Source of the DNA: Albidovulum aestuarii
GTDB taxonomy: Bacteria > Pseudomonadota > Alphaproteobacteria > Rhodobacterales > Rhodobacteraceae
Length of the DNA stretch: 64,000 nt
Direction: 5' to 3'
Assembly (NCBI RefSeq): GCF_029961185.1
Contig: NZ_JASBQQ010000006.1
Location: 186,001-250,000, forward strand
The position numbers were made by a program, and so were the translations under genes. Positions 17,178 through 25,019 of the stretch are shown here, piece after piece; the stretch's first letter is position 1; each line of letters starts with the position of its first letter. The notes under the pieces are model-generated. The model saw nothing but the letters and a program-made list of their open reading frames with translations. It had not been told where the DNA came from and did not search any database.

Positions 17178-17546
17178 TTGTATCTCCCTGATGCGTCTTC
17201 AGATTGTGGATGCCAGTTCTCGGTGTGACCTGGCTTTTCGTCGGTATTCTGTCGCGAATCCCCCGTTTGGCAGCGAAGAATTTTGCCGGGCGATGGCCCG
17301 AATTCTTGAAGGCAAGCGCTCTTTGAAAGGCAGGATGGCTGTATCCCATGCGCCCAGTCAAGAAAAAAAGTTTCCCACGAGGATATCTACATTCTCAGAC
17401 ACAACAGCCCTGCACATTGTTGTGCAATCCTCTTTGAACCCAACGGGGAAGTGCTGAAAATTTCATCAAAGGAATAATTGTTGACTTGATTGCCCGCCTG
17501 CATGTTCAATGTCCGGAAACAATAACCACTGCAGCGAACGGGGAGA
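17178..17546. other. Divergent regulatory region between dmmD and the amt operon
   Basis: A 369-base gap with no credible gene. It must hold the promoters of both dmmDABC and the amt operon. It is richer in A+T towards the amt side. A strong dyad sits at 17400-17426. A TTGACT about 70 bases before amt with TTCAAT about 18 bases further is a possible but weak sigma-70-like promoter. I found no convincing sigma-54 element on either strand by eye. Confidence 0.6.
17400..17426. promoter_or_regulatory. Nested dyad TGCACA-N4-TGTGCA, candidate nitrogen-control operator
   Basis: TGCACA (17411-17416) and TGTGCA (17421-17426) are a perfect 6+6 inverted repeat. Overlapping it, CACAACA (17400-17406) and TGTTGTG (17418-17424) form a second perfect 7+7 repeat. 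The core GCAC...GTGC resembles the NtrC site, but the spacer is one base shorter than in the enteric consensus. It sits between two divergent nitrogen-source operons, about 120 bases before amt and 220 before dmmD. Confidence 0.45.
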
Positions 17547-18923
17547 ATGAAAGTGGACGGAAATCTAAACGCACTGACGACAGTGTTCACCGAGTTCTAT
17601 TACTGGGTAACTGTCGTATTCATGTTTCTCATCCATGTGGGCTTCTGCATGTATGAGGTCGGCGCGAGCCGCCGGCGTAACCATATGCACACGCTGATGA
17701 AGAACGTGATGATCATTCCCTTGGTCACGGTCACATTCTTCTTCTTTGGCTGGTGGATCTATTGGGCCTTCCCCAATGCCTTCCCAGGCATGGGCGGTAT
17801 CGGATGGGAGGCCGGCGCCCCCTATGCACCGTGGTCCGAAAACATGGGCACCCATCTTGGCGACCGTATCACCGGCGTCTTCTGGGCAGCCTTCCTGCTG
17901 TTTTCCTGGACTGCGGCCTCCATCGTCTCGGGTTCGGTGATCGAGCGCATCCGCTCCAGCGCCCTTTGGCTGCATGCGGTGATGATCGGTTCGGTCTGGT
18001 GGATCATCGACGCCGCCTGGGGCTGGCACTGGGACGGCTGGATGGTCAAGGTTCTGGGCTATCACGATGCCTATGCATCCGGCGTCATCCATGCCATCGC
18101 GGGCGGCTATGCGCTGGGCGTGATCATGGTACTGGGGCCGCGGATCGGCAAGTTCGCCGCCGACGGTACACCGCGCGATATCCCGCCGCATAACCCGTGG
18201 ATGCTGACCATCGGTCTCTTCCTGATCTATACCGGGTTCTGGGGCTTCTACGCGGCCTGCAACGTGCCGATCATTGCGCCTGAAGTGATCGATGGCCAGA
18301 TCGTCGGGACTACCTGGACGGCGACGAACATCTATCTGGCACCGACGACATTGTCGGCCATCACCTTCAACTTCCTGATGTCCTTGTCGGGCGGATTGAT
18401 GGCAGCCTATATCGTATCCAAAGGCGATGCGTTCTGGACCTTCTCGGGCGGTCTTGCAGGGGTCATCACGGCGTCGGCCGGGAATGACCTTTACCACCCG
18501 ATCCAGGCCATGCTTGTTGGCGCGGTCGGTGTCGTGATCGTCTACAAGCTGCACTACTGGGTTGAGCGCAAGTTCAAGCTGGACGATGCAGTGGGCGCGG
18601 TCGCGGTGCACGGTTATTCCGGCGTCATCGGCCTGATCCTTGCGGGCTTCCTTCTTTGGGGCGCGCCGTCCTCACCCTATGAAGGGTATGCGACGATCAA
18701 TCCGATCGGCAACACCATTGGCGCGGCGATCATGTTCGGCCTTCTGGGCTTCCTGCCCGGCTGGGTTCTGGCCAAGATGCAGGCCGCCGCAGGCGTGCTG
18801 CGCATCCCCGAAGAGGTGGAACTGCAAGGTCTCGATTACGCCGAGCATCACGCCTACGAGGATGCCGTGCACACGATCATCGAGGCCGACAAGGCGCATC
18901 TTGCGTCCCGCGTCAAAGCATAA
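17547..18923 (+). CDS. amt: Ammonium/methylammonium transporter (Amt family)
   Basis: 458 residues with about eleven membrane segments. The two pore histidines of the family are present: His182 (SGVIHAIAGG) and His355 (AVAVHGYSGV). It is a divergent Amt, with an unusual N-terminal FYYWVTVVFMFLIHVGFCMYE. GGGGAGA precedes the ATG. Its position at the head of the mgs/gmaS operon suggests uptake or recapture of methylammonium or of the ammonium formed in the pathway; which one cannot be told from the sequence. The last 40 residues form a charged cytoplasmic tail. Confidence 0.9.
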   Translation: MKVDGNLNALTTVFTEFYYWVTVVFMFLIHVGFCMYEVGASRRRNHMHTLMKNVMIIPLVTVTFFFFGWWIYWAFPNAFPGMGGIGWEAGAPYAPWSENMGTHLGDRITGVFWAAFLLFSWTAASIVSGSVIERIRSSALWLHAVMIGSVWWIIDAAWGWHWDGWMVKVLGYHDAYASGVIHAIAGGYALGVIMVLGPRIGKFAADGTPRDIPPHNPWMLTIGLFLIYTGFWGFYAACNVPIIAPEVIDGQIVGTTWTATNIYLAPTTLSAITFNFLMSLSGGLMAAYIVSKGDAFWTFSGGLAGVITASAGNDLYHPIQAMLVGAVGVVIVYKLHYWVERKFKLDDAVGAVAVHGYSGVIGLILAGFLLWGAPSSPYEGYATINPIGNTIGAAIMFGLLGFLPGWVLAKMQAAAGVLRIPEEVELQGLDYAEHHAYEDAVHTIIEADKAHLASRVKA

Positions 18924-18935
18924 GGAGAGCGCATC

Positions 18936-19151
18936 ATGTCTACGATTGGTTACGATAGCTGGGCAGTGGATCTTGCCGAGGTTGGCGCGGTCTATCCCTT
19001 CCAGGGCACTGAAACGTTCATGTTTATCCTAGGTCTGGTGTTCTGGATTGGCTGGCATCGCGTTCAGTATGTCCGCGAAGGCAAGCACTTGGATGAAGCC
19101 CGCAAGATGGGCGATGCCGAGAAGGTTGCTAAAATGTTGGAACGGTACTGA
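18936..19151 (+). CDS. Small single-span membrane protein linked to Amt
   Basis: 71 residues, start 12 bases after the amt stop with AAGGAGA in front. The middle (residues about 26-41, TFMFILGLVFWIGWHR) is a membrane span; the C-terminal 30 residues are charged and helical (EARKMGDAEKVAKMLERY). I know no function. Its place between amt and mgsA, its good ribosome site and its clean coding pattern show that it is a real gene. An accessory or regulatory subunit of the transporter is the simplest guess. Confidence 0.8.
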   Translation: MSTIGYDSWAVDLAEVGAVYPFQGTETFMFILGLVFWIGWHRVQYVREGKHLDEARKMGDAEKVAKMLERY

Positions 19152-19162
19152 CCGTTCCCTTT

Positions 19163-19187
19163 CCGGGCGGGTTCACAGCCCGCCCGG
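19163..19187 (+). other. Stem-loop after the small membrane protein gene
   Basis: CCGGGCGGG (19163-19171) pairs perfectly with CCCGCCCGG (19179-19187), 7-base loop. Only scattered T residues follow, so read-through into mgsABC is likely; it may act as a partial terminator or mRNA 3' stabiliser for amt. Confidence 0.6.
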
Positions 19188-19276
19188 ATATTCTGACGTG
19201 AATATTTGTTTCTTCATAGTTGATAGGCTGAAAACTTCCTGCTAGCTTTTCGAGGCACTCAGAAGGGAATCAAAAC

Positions 19277-20173
19277 ATGTGCGGAATCGTCGGATTATTC
19301 CTCAAAGACAAAGCACTTGAACCGCAGCTCGGCGCGCTTCTCACCGATATGCTGATCACGATGACGGATCGTGGGCCGGACAGTGCCGGGATCGCGATTT
19401 ACGGCACGGATGCGGACGGGAATTCCAAGCTGACGGTGCAGTCGCCGAACCCGGACGCGGATTTCAAAGGGCTGGCCGCTGAGCTTGGGAAAGCCATCGG
19501 CACCAAGGTCGCGCAGCGCGACAAGGACACCCATACGGTTCTAGAGATGCCCGCCGAAAAGATTGCCGAGGCGCGCGAGGCGCTGAAGACGCTTCGCCCC
19601 GACACGCGGGTGATGAGCACCGGCGATACGATGGAGATTTATAAGGAGGTCGGCCTGCCCAAGGATGTGGCCTCCCGCTTCGACGTCGCGAAGATGAGCG
19701 GCACGCATGGCATCGGCCATACCCGCATGGCGACCGAATCCGCCGTCACTACGATGGGCGCGCATCCCTTTTCCACCGGGTCGGATCAGTGCCTTGTCCA
19801 TAACGGTTCGCTCTCCAACCATAACAGTCTACGCCGTCAGCTTGCCCGCGAGGGCATCCTGACCGAGACGATGAACGACACCGAAGTCGGCGCCGCCTAC
19901 CTGACATGGAAGATGCGCGAAGGTGCCACGCTGGGCGAGGCGCTGGAAAGCAGCCTCGACGATCTCGACGGGTTCTTCACCTTCGTCGTCGGCACCAAGG
20001 ACGGGTTCGGCGTGGTGCGCGATCCCATCGCCTGCAAACCGGCCGTCATGGCCGAGACCGATCAATATGTCGCCTTCGGCTCGGAATACCGGGCGCTGGT
20101 GAACCTTCCCGGCATCGAGACCGCAAGGGTCTGGGAGCCGGAGCCCGCAACCGTATATTTCTGGAACCACTGA
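19277..20173 (+). CDS. mgsA: N-methylglutamate synthase subunit A (class II glutamine amidotransferase)
   Basis: 298 residues. The protein starts MCGIVG, so Cys2 becomes the N-terminal nucleophile after Met removal. Other family segments are MTDRGPDSAGIAIYG, GIGHTRMATESAVT and CLVHNGSLSNHNSLRR. It corresponds to the glutaminase domain of glutamate synthase (GltB), here acting on gamma-glutamylmethylamide to release methylamine for N-methylglutamate formation. It stops 2 bases before mgsB. The 125-base gap before it holds a stem-loop, so an extra internal promoter is possible. Confidence 0.92.
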   Translation: MCGIVGLFLKDKALEPQLGALLTDMLITMTDRGPDSAGIAIYGTDADGNSKLTVQSPNPDADFKGLAAELGKAIGTKVAQRDKDTHTVLEMPAEKIAEAREALKTLRPDTRVMSTGDTMEIYKEVGLPKDVASRFDVAKMSGTHGIGHTRMATESAVTTMGAHPFSTGSDQCLVHNGSLSNHNSLRRQLAREGILTETMNDTEVGAAYLTWKMREGATLGEALESSLDDLDGFFTFVVGTKDGFGVVRDPIACKPAVMAETDQYVAFGSEYRALVNLPGIETARVWEPEPATVYFWNH

Positions 20174-20175
20174 AC

Positions 20176-20859
20176 ATGCAGACAATCGACCTTGAGGCCA
20201 CGGGGCTGCGCGATCTTAACGCAACGCTTCAGGCGCAGAGCGCCGATACCAACCAGACCGCCTGGGAAATCGTCAATGCAAAGGGCAGCCATGCGCTGGC
20301 CGTCGGGCTGGATGCACCGATCGACGTAACCGTGAAAGGCTCCACCGGCTACTACTGCGGTGGCATGAACAAGCAGGCGACGATCCGCATCCACGGCTCG
20401 GCGGGGCCAGGCGTGGCCGAGAACATGATGTCCGGCACCGTGATCATCGAAGGTGACGCCAGCCAATATGCAGGGGCCACCGGGCATGGCGGCCTCCTGG
20501 TGATCAAGGGCAACGCCTCATCCCGCTGTGGCATATCGATGAAGGGCATCGACATCGTCGTGCAGGGAAATATCGGACATATGTCGGCCTTCATGGCGCA
20601 ATCCGGCAACCTTGTCGTCTGCGGCAATGCTGGCGATGCTTTGGGCGACTCGCTCTACGAGGCGCGGCTTTTCGTGCGTGGCACCGTAAAAAGCCTTGGC
20701 GCCGATTGCATCGAAAAAGAGATGCGGCCCGAACATCTGGAGATTCTGCGCGACCTGCTCGATCGTGCCGGGATCGATGCAAAGCCTGAAGAGTTCAAGC
20801 GCTACGGCTCGGCCCGCAAGCTTTACAACTTCGACGTCGACAACGCGTCGGCCTACTAA
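20176..20859 (+). CDS. mgsB: N-methylglutamate synthase subunit B (GltB C-terminal beta-helix domain)
   Basis: 227 residues from ATG 20176, 2 bases after mgsA; the frame is open far upstream but there it overlaps mgsA. It is a right-handed beta-helix of the GXGXG type found at the C-terminus of glutamate synthase: repeated glycine-rich turns such as YYCGGMNKQATIRIHGSAG, MMSGTVIIEGDASQYAG and GGLLVIKGNAS. It likely holds subunits A and C together and links their active sites. Confidence 0.9.
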   Translation: MQTIDLEATGLRDLNATLQAQSADTNQTAWEIVNAKGSHALAVGLDAPIDVTVKGSTGYYCGGMNKQATIRIHGSAGPGVAENMMSGTVIIEGDASQYAGATGHGGLLVIKGNASSRCGISMKGIDIVVQGNIGHMSAFMAQSGNLVVCGNAGDALGDSLYEARLFVRGTVKSLGADCIEKEMRPEHLEILRDLLDRAGIDAKPEEFKRYGSARKLYNFDVDNASAY

Positions 20860-20869
20860 GGACATGGCA

Positions 20870-22210
20870 ATGAAAGATAAAATTGATCGCAAGATCCCAC
20901 AGACGGTGCCGCGCCAGTCCTGGACCTTCTCGAACGAAATCAACTCCGAAATCCGCCGTGCGGCAGCGACGGGTATCTACGATATCAGGGGCGGTGGCGC
21001 GAAACGGCGGGTGCCGCATTTCGACGACCTGCTGTTTCTCGGGGCCTCGATCAGCCGCTATCCGCTGGAAGGCTACCGCGAGAAATGCGGAACGAATGTG
21101 ACGCTGGGCACGAGGTTCGCACAGAACCCGATTGAGCTTGATATCCCGGTGACCATCGCGGGTATGTCATTCGGTGCGCTTTCTGGCCCGGCCAAAGAGG
21201 CTTTGGGCAGAGGCGCGTCGGCGGCGGGTACATCCACGACGACCGGCGATGGCGGCATGACGCCCGAGGAACGTGGGCATTCCTCGAAACTCGTCTATCA
21301 ATATCTGCCTTCGCGCTACGGGATGAACCCTGACGATCTTCGTAAGGCCGACGCGATTGAGGTCGTGGTCGGTCAGGGCGCGAAACCCGGTGGCGGGGGT
21401 ATGTTGCTGGGCCAGAAAATCTCCGATCGGGTCGCGCAGATGCGCAACCTGCCGAAAGGGATCGACCAGCGGTCGGCTTGTCGGCATCCGGACTGGACCG
21501 GACCGGATGATCTGGAAATCAAGATCCTTGAACTGCGTGAGATCACCGGCTGGAAAGTGCCCGTCTATATCAAGATCGGCGGCACGCGACCCTACTACGA
21601 TACCGCGCTTGCGGTGAAGGCCGGGGCCGATGTCGTGGTGCTGGACGGGATGCAGGGCGGTACGGCGGCGACGCAGGACGTCTTCATCGAACATGTCGGC
21701 CTGCCGATCCTCGCTTGTATCCACGGCGCGGTGAAGGCGCTGCAGGACCTTGGCATGCACCGCAAGGTGCAGCTCATTGTCTCGGGCGGTATCCGTACCG
21801 GGGCTGATGTGGCGAAGGCCATGGCTTTGGGCGCGGACGCGGTGGCCATCGGCACGGCTGCACTGATCGCGCTTGGCGACAACGACCCGCACTGGGAAGA
21901 GGAATACCGCAAGCTTGGCACCACTACCGGCGCCTATGACGACTGGCACGAAGGCAAGGACCCGGCGGGCATCACCACGCAGGACCCTGAACTGATGGCC
22001 CGCTTCGACCCGATCGAAGGCGGTCGGCGGCTGAAGAACTACCTGAAGGTGCTGACACTTGAGGCGCAGACTATCGCGCGGGCCTGTGGCAAGAACCATC
22101 TGCACAATCTGGAGCCGGAAGACCTTTGCGCCATCACGATGGAGGCGGCGGCAATGGCCCGTGTCCCCCTTGCCGGGACCGACTGGTACCCCGGAAAAGG
22201 CGGTTTCTGA
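20870..22210 (+). CDS. mgsC: N-methylglutamate synthase subunit C (glutamate synthase FMN domain)
   Basis: 446 residues. ATG 20870 is chosen over ATG 20864 because AAGGA at 20858-20862 fits it with a 7-base gap. It is the FMN-barrel domain of GltB: ITIAGMSFGALSGPAKEALG-like phosphate-binding loop near residue 95, GGGGMLLGQKIS near 175, VDGMQGGTAATQ-like region near 255 and SGGIRTGADVAKAMALGADA near 300. It would condense methylamine with 2-oxoglutarate and reduce the imine to N-methylglutamate. Confidence 0.92.
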   Translation: MKDKIDRKIPQTVPRQSWTFSNEINSEIRRAAATGIYDIRGGGAKRRVPHFDDLLFLGASISRYPLEGYREKCGTNVTLGTRFAQNPIELDIPVTIAGMSFGALSGPAKEALGRGASAAGTSTTTGDGGMTPEERGHSSKLVYQYLPSRYGMNPDDLRKADAIEVVVGQGAKPGGGGMLLGQKISDRVAQMRNLPKGIDQRSACRHPDWTGPDDLEIKILELREITGWKVPVYIKIGGTRPYYDTALAVKAGADVVVLDGMQGGTAATQDVFIEHVGLPILACIHGAVKALQDLGMHRKVQLIVSGGIRTGADVAKAMALGADAVAIGTAALIALGDNDPHWEEEYRKLGTTTGAYDDWHEGKDPAGITTQDPELMARFDPIEGGRRLKNYLKVLTLEAQTIARACGKNHLHNLEPEDLCAITMEAAAMARVPLAGTDWYPGKGGF

Positions 22211-22224
22211 ACGATTCGAATTGC

Positions 22225-22250
22225 GGGCGCGATCCACAAGGGTCGCGCCC
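22225..22250 (+). other. Stem-loop between mgsC and gmaS
   Basis: GGGCGCGA (22225-22232) pairs perfectly with TCGCGCCC (22243-22250) over a 10-base loop. No T-tract follows. It fills the only sizeable gap of the mgs-gmaS operon and probably sets 3' ends or protects the mRNA. Confidence 0.6.
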
Positions 22251-22286
22251 TTCACAAATCAAAAACAGGGAAAGGAAAAGCAGACC

Positions 22287-23594
22287 ATGGCGACAGATCT
22301 GGCGGCTTTTGCAAAAAAGAACGGCGTAAAATACTTCATGATTTCCTACACTGACCTCTTCGGCGGCCAGCGCGCCAAGCTGGTCCCTGCCGAGGCGATC
22401 GCGGACATGCAGAAGGACGGCGCCGGCTTTGCCGGCTTTGCCACATGGCTCGATCTGACGCCGGCCCATCCCGACATGCTCGCCGTTCCCGACCCGGAAT
22501 CGGTCATCCAGTTGCCTTGGAAGCCCGAGGTCGCCTGGCTCGCTTCGAACTGCATCATGGAGGACAAGGAGGTCAATCAGGCGCCACGCAATGTGCTGCG
22601 CAAGCTGATTTCCGAGGCCGCCGAGGAAGGCATGCATGTCAAGACCGGGGTAGAGGCGGAGTTCTTCCTCCTGACCCCTGACGGAGAACAAATCTCCGAT
22701 CCCTACGACACGGCAGCAAAGCCCTGCTACGACCAGCAGGCGGTGATGCGCCGCTACGACGTGATCAAGGAGATCTGCGACTATATGCTCCAGCTTGGCT
22801 GGGGCCCTTATCAGAACGACCACGAGGATGCGAATGGCCAGTTCGAGATGAACTGGGAATTCGACGATGTGATGGCCACGGCGGACAAGCATTCGTTCTT
22901 CAAGTTCATGACCAAGTCGGTCGCGGAAAAGCACGGGCTGCGCGCAACCTTTATGCCGAAACCCATCAAGGGGCTGACCGGCAATGGCTGCCACGTCCAT
23001 ATCTCGGTCTGGGACAAGGCGGGCAAGACCAACGTCTTTGCCGACAAGTCGAAGGAACTTGGCCTGTCGGACAAGGGCCGCAACTTCCTTGGCGGGATCA
23101 TGAAACACGCCTCGGCACTTGCCGCGATCACCAATCCGACGGTGAACAGCTATAAGCGGATCAACGCGCCACGGACGATTTCCGGGGCGACATGGGCGCC
23201 GAACACCGTGACCTGGACGGGCAACAACCGCACCCATATGGTGCGGGTCCCGGGGCCCGGACGGTTCGAGCTGCGCCTGCCCGACGGGGCGGCAAACCCC
23301 TATTTGCTTCAGGCGGTCATCATTGCCGCCGGTCTCGACGGCGTGCGCAGCAAAGCCGATCCGGGCAAGCGTTGGGACATCGACATGTATGCCGAGGGAC
23401 ACAAGGTGAAAGGCGCGCCGAAGCTGCCATTGAACCTTCTCGACGCCTTGCGTGAATATGACAAGGACAAGTCGCTCAAGGCCGCGATGGGCGCTGATTT
23501 CTCATCCGCCTATCTGAAGCTCAAGCAGCAGGAATGGAATTCTTTCGTTTCTCATTTCTCCAGATGGGAGAAGGAGCACACGCTCGACATTTGA
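22287..23594 (+). CDS. gmaS: Gamma-glutamylmethylamide synthetase (glutamine synthetase family)
   Basis: 435 residues from ATG 22287 with AAAGGA upstream; the frame continues back into mgsC but homology starts here. Glutamine-synthetase signatures are intact: VEAEFFLL, DHEDANGQFEMNWEF, GNGCHVHISV and RFELRLPDGAANPYL. In methylotrophs this branch (also called GlnT-type) ligates methylamine to glutamate with ATP. Clustering with mgs, mgd and dmm makes the methylamide specificity very likely; a plain glutamine synthetase is the alternative. It ends at a strong terminator. Confidence 0.92.
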   Translation: MATDLAAFAKKNGVKYFMISYTDLFGGQRAKLVPAEAIADMQKDGAGFAGFATWLDLTPAHPDMLAVPDPESVIQLPWKPEVAWLASNCIMEDKEVNQAPRNVLRKLISEAAEEGMHVKTGVEAEFFLLTPDGEQISDPYDTAAKPCYDQQAVMRRYDVIKEICDYMLQLGWGPYQNDHEDANGQFEMNWEFDDVMATADKHSFFKFMTKSVAEKHGLRATFMPKPIKGLTGNGCHVHISVWDKAGKTNVFADKSKELGLSDKGRNFLGGIMKHASALAAITNPTVNSYKRINAPRTISGATWAPNTVTWTGNNRTHMVRVPGPGRFELRLPDGAANPYLLQAVIIAAGLDGVRSKADPGKRWDIDMYAEGHKVKGAPKLPLNLLDALREYDKDKSLKAAMGADFSSAYLKLKQQEWNSFVSHFSRWEKEHTLDI

Positions 23595-23613
23595 GTCCGG
23601 CTGCGAACAGAGA

Positions 23614-23640
23614 GCCCCCGTTTATCACGGGGGCTTTTTT
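23614..23640 (+). terminator. Intrinsic terminator after gmaS
   Basis: GCCCCCGT (23614-23621) pairs perfectly with ACGGGGGC (23627-23634) over a 5-base loop and is followed by six T residues. It closes the amt-mgs-gmaS operon. Confidence 0.95.
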
Positions 23641-23939
23641 GTCGCTCAAGCCCCTACAGCCGATGCCTTCGTTCCGACTGAATGAAAACAAGTGATGACC
23701 GAGGGCCGTCGCCGCAGCCGTGAACGCCATCCGTTACGCGGGACAGATCCCCAATTCGCCGACCTCGTGCCGAAGACCGCTGTAGGCGCTTCGCGACCGT
23801 GGCGCGGCACCTCGGATGCAAAATCGACCTTCCCCGCACCTGCGATGCAGCAAGTGGAAAATCAGCCAGCTGTCATTGGCTGCGCCTCACAACAACGGCA
23901 ACATCGTAAGGCAAGATGATGCGGTCATTGCACGACCGC
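23641..23939. other. Gene-free stretch between gmaS and the LysR gene
   Basis: About 300 bases without a credible gene; the short open frames have no ribosome site and no family resemblance. A short stem (GCGGTC 23921-23926 with GACCGC 23934-23939) sits just past the stop of the LysR gene and may help end its transcript, though no T-tract follows. Confidence 0.5.
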
Positions 23940-24824
23940 CTAAAGTGTTTCCCAAACGTCGCGGCCTGTCTTGTCAAGACGATCGGGTGAGCAGAAGAGC
24001 GTGAGTGTCAGCGTGGCTTCCCAGCTTTCACCACCCACACGCGCGATCCGCCCATCCGCTATCTCGTCGGCAACGACACTCTCGGGAAGCCATGACACTC
24101 CGCTGCCCGACAGTGTCCGGCGCTTGATCGCCTCTGTAAGCGCGTCCATGTAGCACAGCGCAAGCGGCGGTTCGCGGCGTCCGATCGTCTGGTCGACCAC
24201 CGTGCCGAGAAAGCTGGAAGGATCATATCCCAGATAGGGCATTGGCGCGACGGTTGCAGTGTCCAGACTCCATCCGTACCGATGCGCGGCCTCAGCCTGA
24301 GCCACGGGGAAAATCTTCTCGGTGCCGACGTCTCTTCGCGCAAACTGCGCGCCGTCGAATATCGGCAGCACGTCCTGATGGCTATAGCACAGCAGGAAGT
24401 CGCAAGCGCCGTCCGACAGCATCTGGCAACAAGCGCGCAGGTTGTCCGAATAAACCCGGACGCGCAGGTTCGGGATGTCGCGCTCCATCTGGCCGATGCG
24501 GCGGGAAAGGTAGTTGACCGAGATCGTGTGCAACACCGCAAATCGCTGAAACGCAGTGACGCCCCGTTCCTGGGCGCGGATTGTCTGGCGGATATCGGTG
24601 ATTTCCGCGATGGCGTTGCGGGCGACCGGCAGGAATTGTTGTCCGGCTTCTGAAAGCTGGACGGGATAGGTGGATCGCTTGATCAACGGCACGCCAATCC
24701 AGTTTTCAAGCGCTTTGATCCGACGGCTGAATGCTGGTTGAGTGATATTGCGCTCCTCGGCCGCCCGCGTGAAGTTCAGTGTCCGCGCGAGACAGACAAA
24801 GTCCTGCAGCCAGTTCAGGTCCAT
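23940..24824 (-). CDS. LysR-family regulator resembling HypT/YjiE
   Basis: 294 residues. The N-terminal winged helix (residues 1-60; WLQDFVCLARTLNFTRAAEE, ITQPAFSRRIKALE) and the overall pattern (SGSGVSWLPESVV near the end) resemble the HypT/YjiE branch of LysR proteins. In E. coli that branch answers hypochlorite, but other members regulate transport and catabolism. It is divergent from the TRAP-hydrolase operon with 195 bases between, so it most likely controls that operon; this is inferred from the arrangement. Confidence 0.9.
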   Translation of the reverse strand: MDLNWLQDFVCLARTLNFTRAAEERNITQPAFSRRIKALENWIGVPLIKRSTYPVQLSEAGQQFLPVARNAIAEITDIRQTIRAQERGVTAFQRFAVLHTISVNYLSRRIGQMERDIPNLRVRVYSDNLRACCQMLSDGACDFLLCYSHQDVLPIFDGAQFARRDVGTEKIFPVAQAEAAHRYGWSLDTATVAPMPYLGYDPSSFLGTVVDQTIGRREPPLALCYMDALTEAIKRRTLSGSGVSWLPESVVADEIADGRIARVGGESWEATLTLTLFCSPDRLDKTGRDVWETL

Positions 24825-25019
24825 CTACGCCTCCCCCTTTTAGGGTGATGGTACATCTCCGACAGAATTATGCAAATTCAGTATAGTTGGATGACATGTT
24901 TGAATTGGCGCGGTTTGTCTGAGCCTGCGTAGACTTGCTGACAGGCTGCGCCCGGCGCAGTTGGCAAGGGCCATCGGTATCAACGACTGTCGAAAGGCCT
25001 GCTAGAACAGGAGAGGACC
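24825..25019. promoter_or_regulatory. Divergent promoter region, LysR gene / TRAP operon
   Basis: 195 bases that must hold both start sites. An A+T-rich patch at about 24868-24890 with an imperfect palindrome (TATGCAAATTCAGTATA) has the T-N11-A character of LysR-protein sites. AGGAGAGGA is the ribosome site of the following gene. Confidence 0.4.

Noticed and set aside
17178-17546. Sigma-54 promoter for amt or dmmD
   Set aside because: I looked for GG and GC pairs at the right distance (TGGCAC-N5-TTGC) on both strands and found no convincing match.
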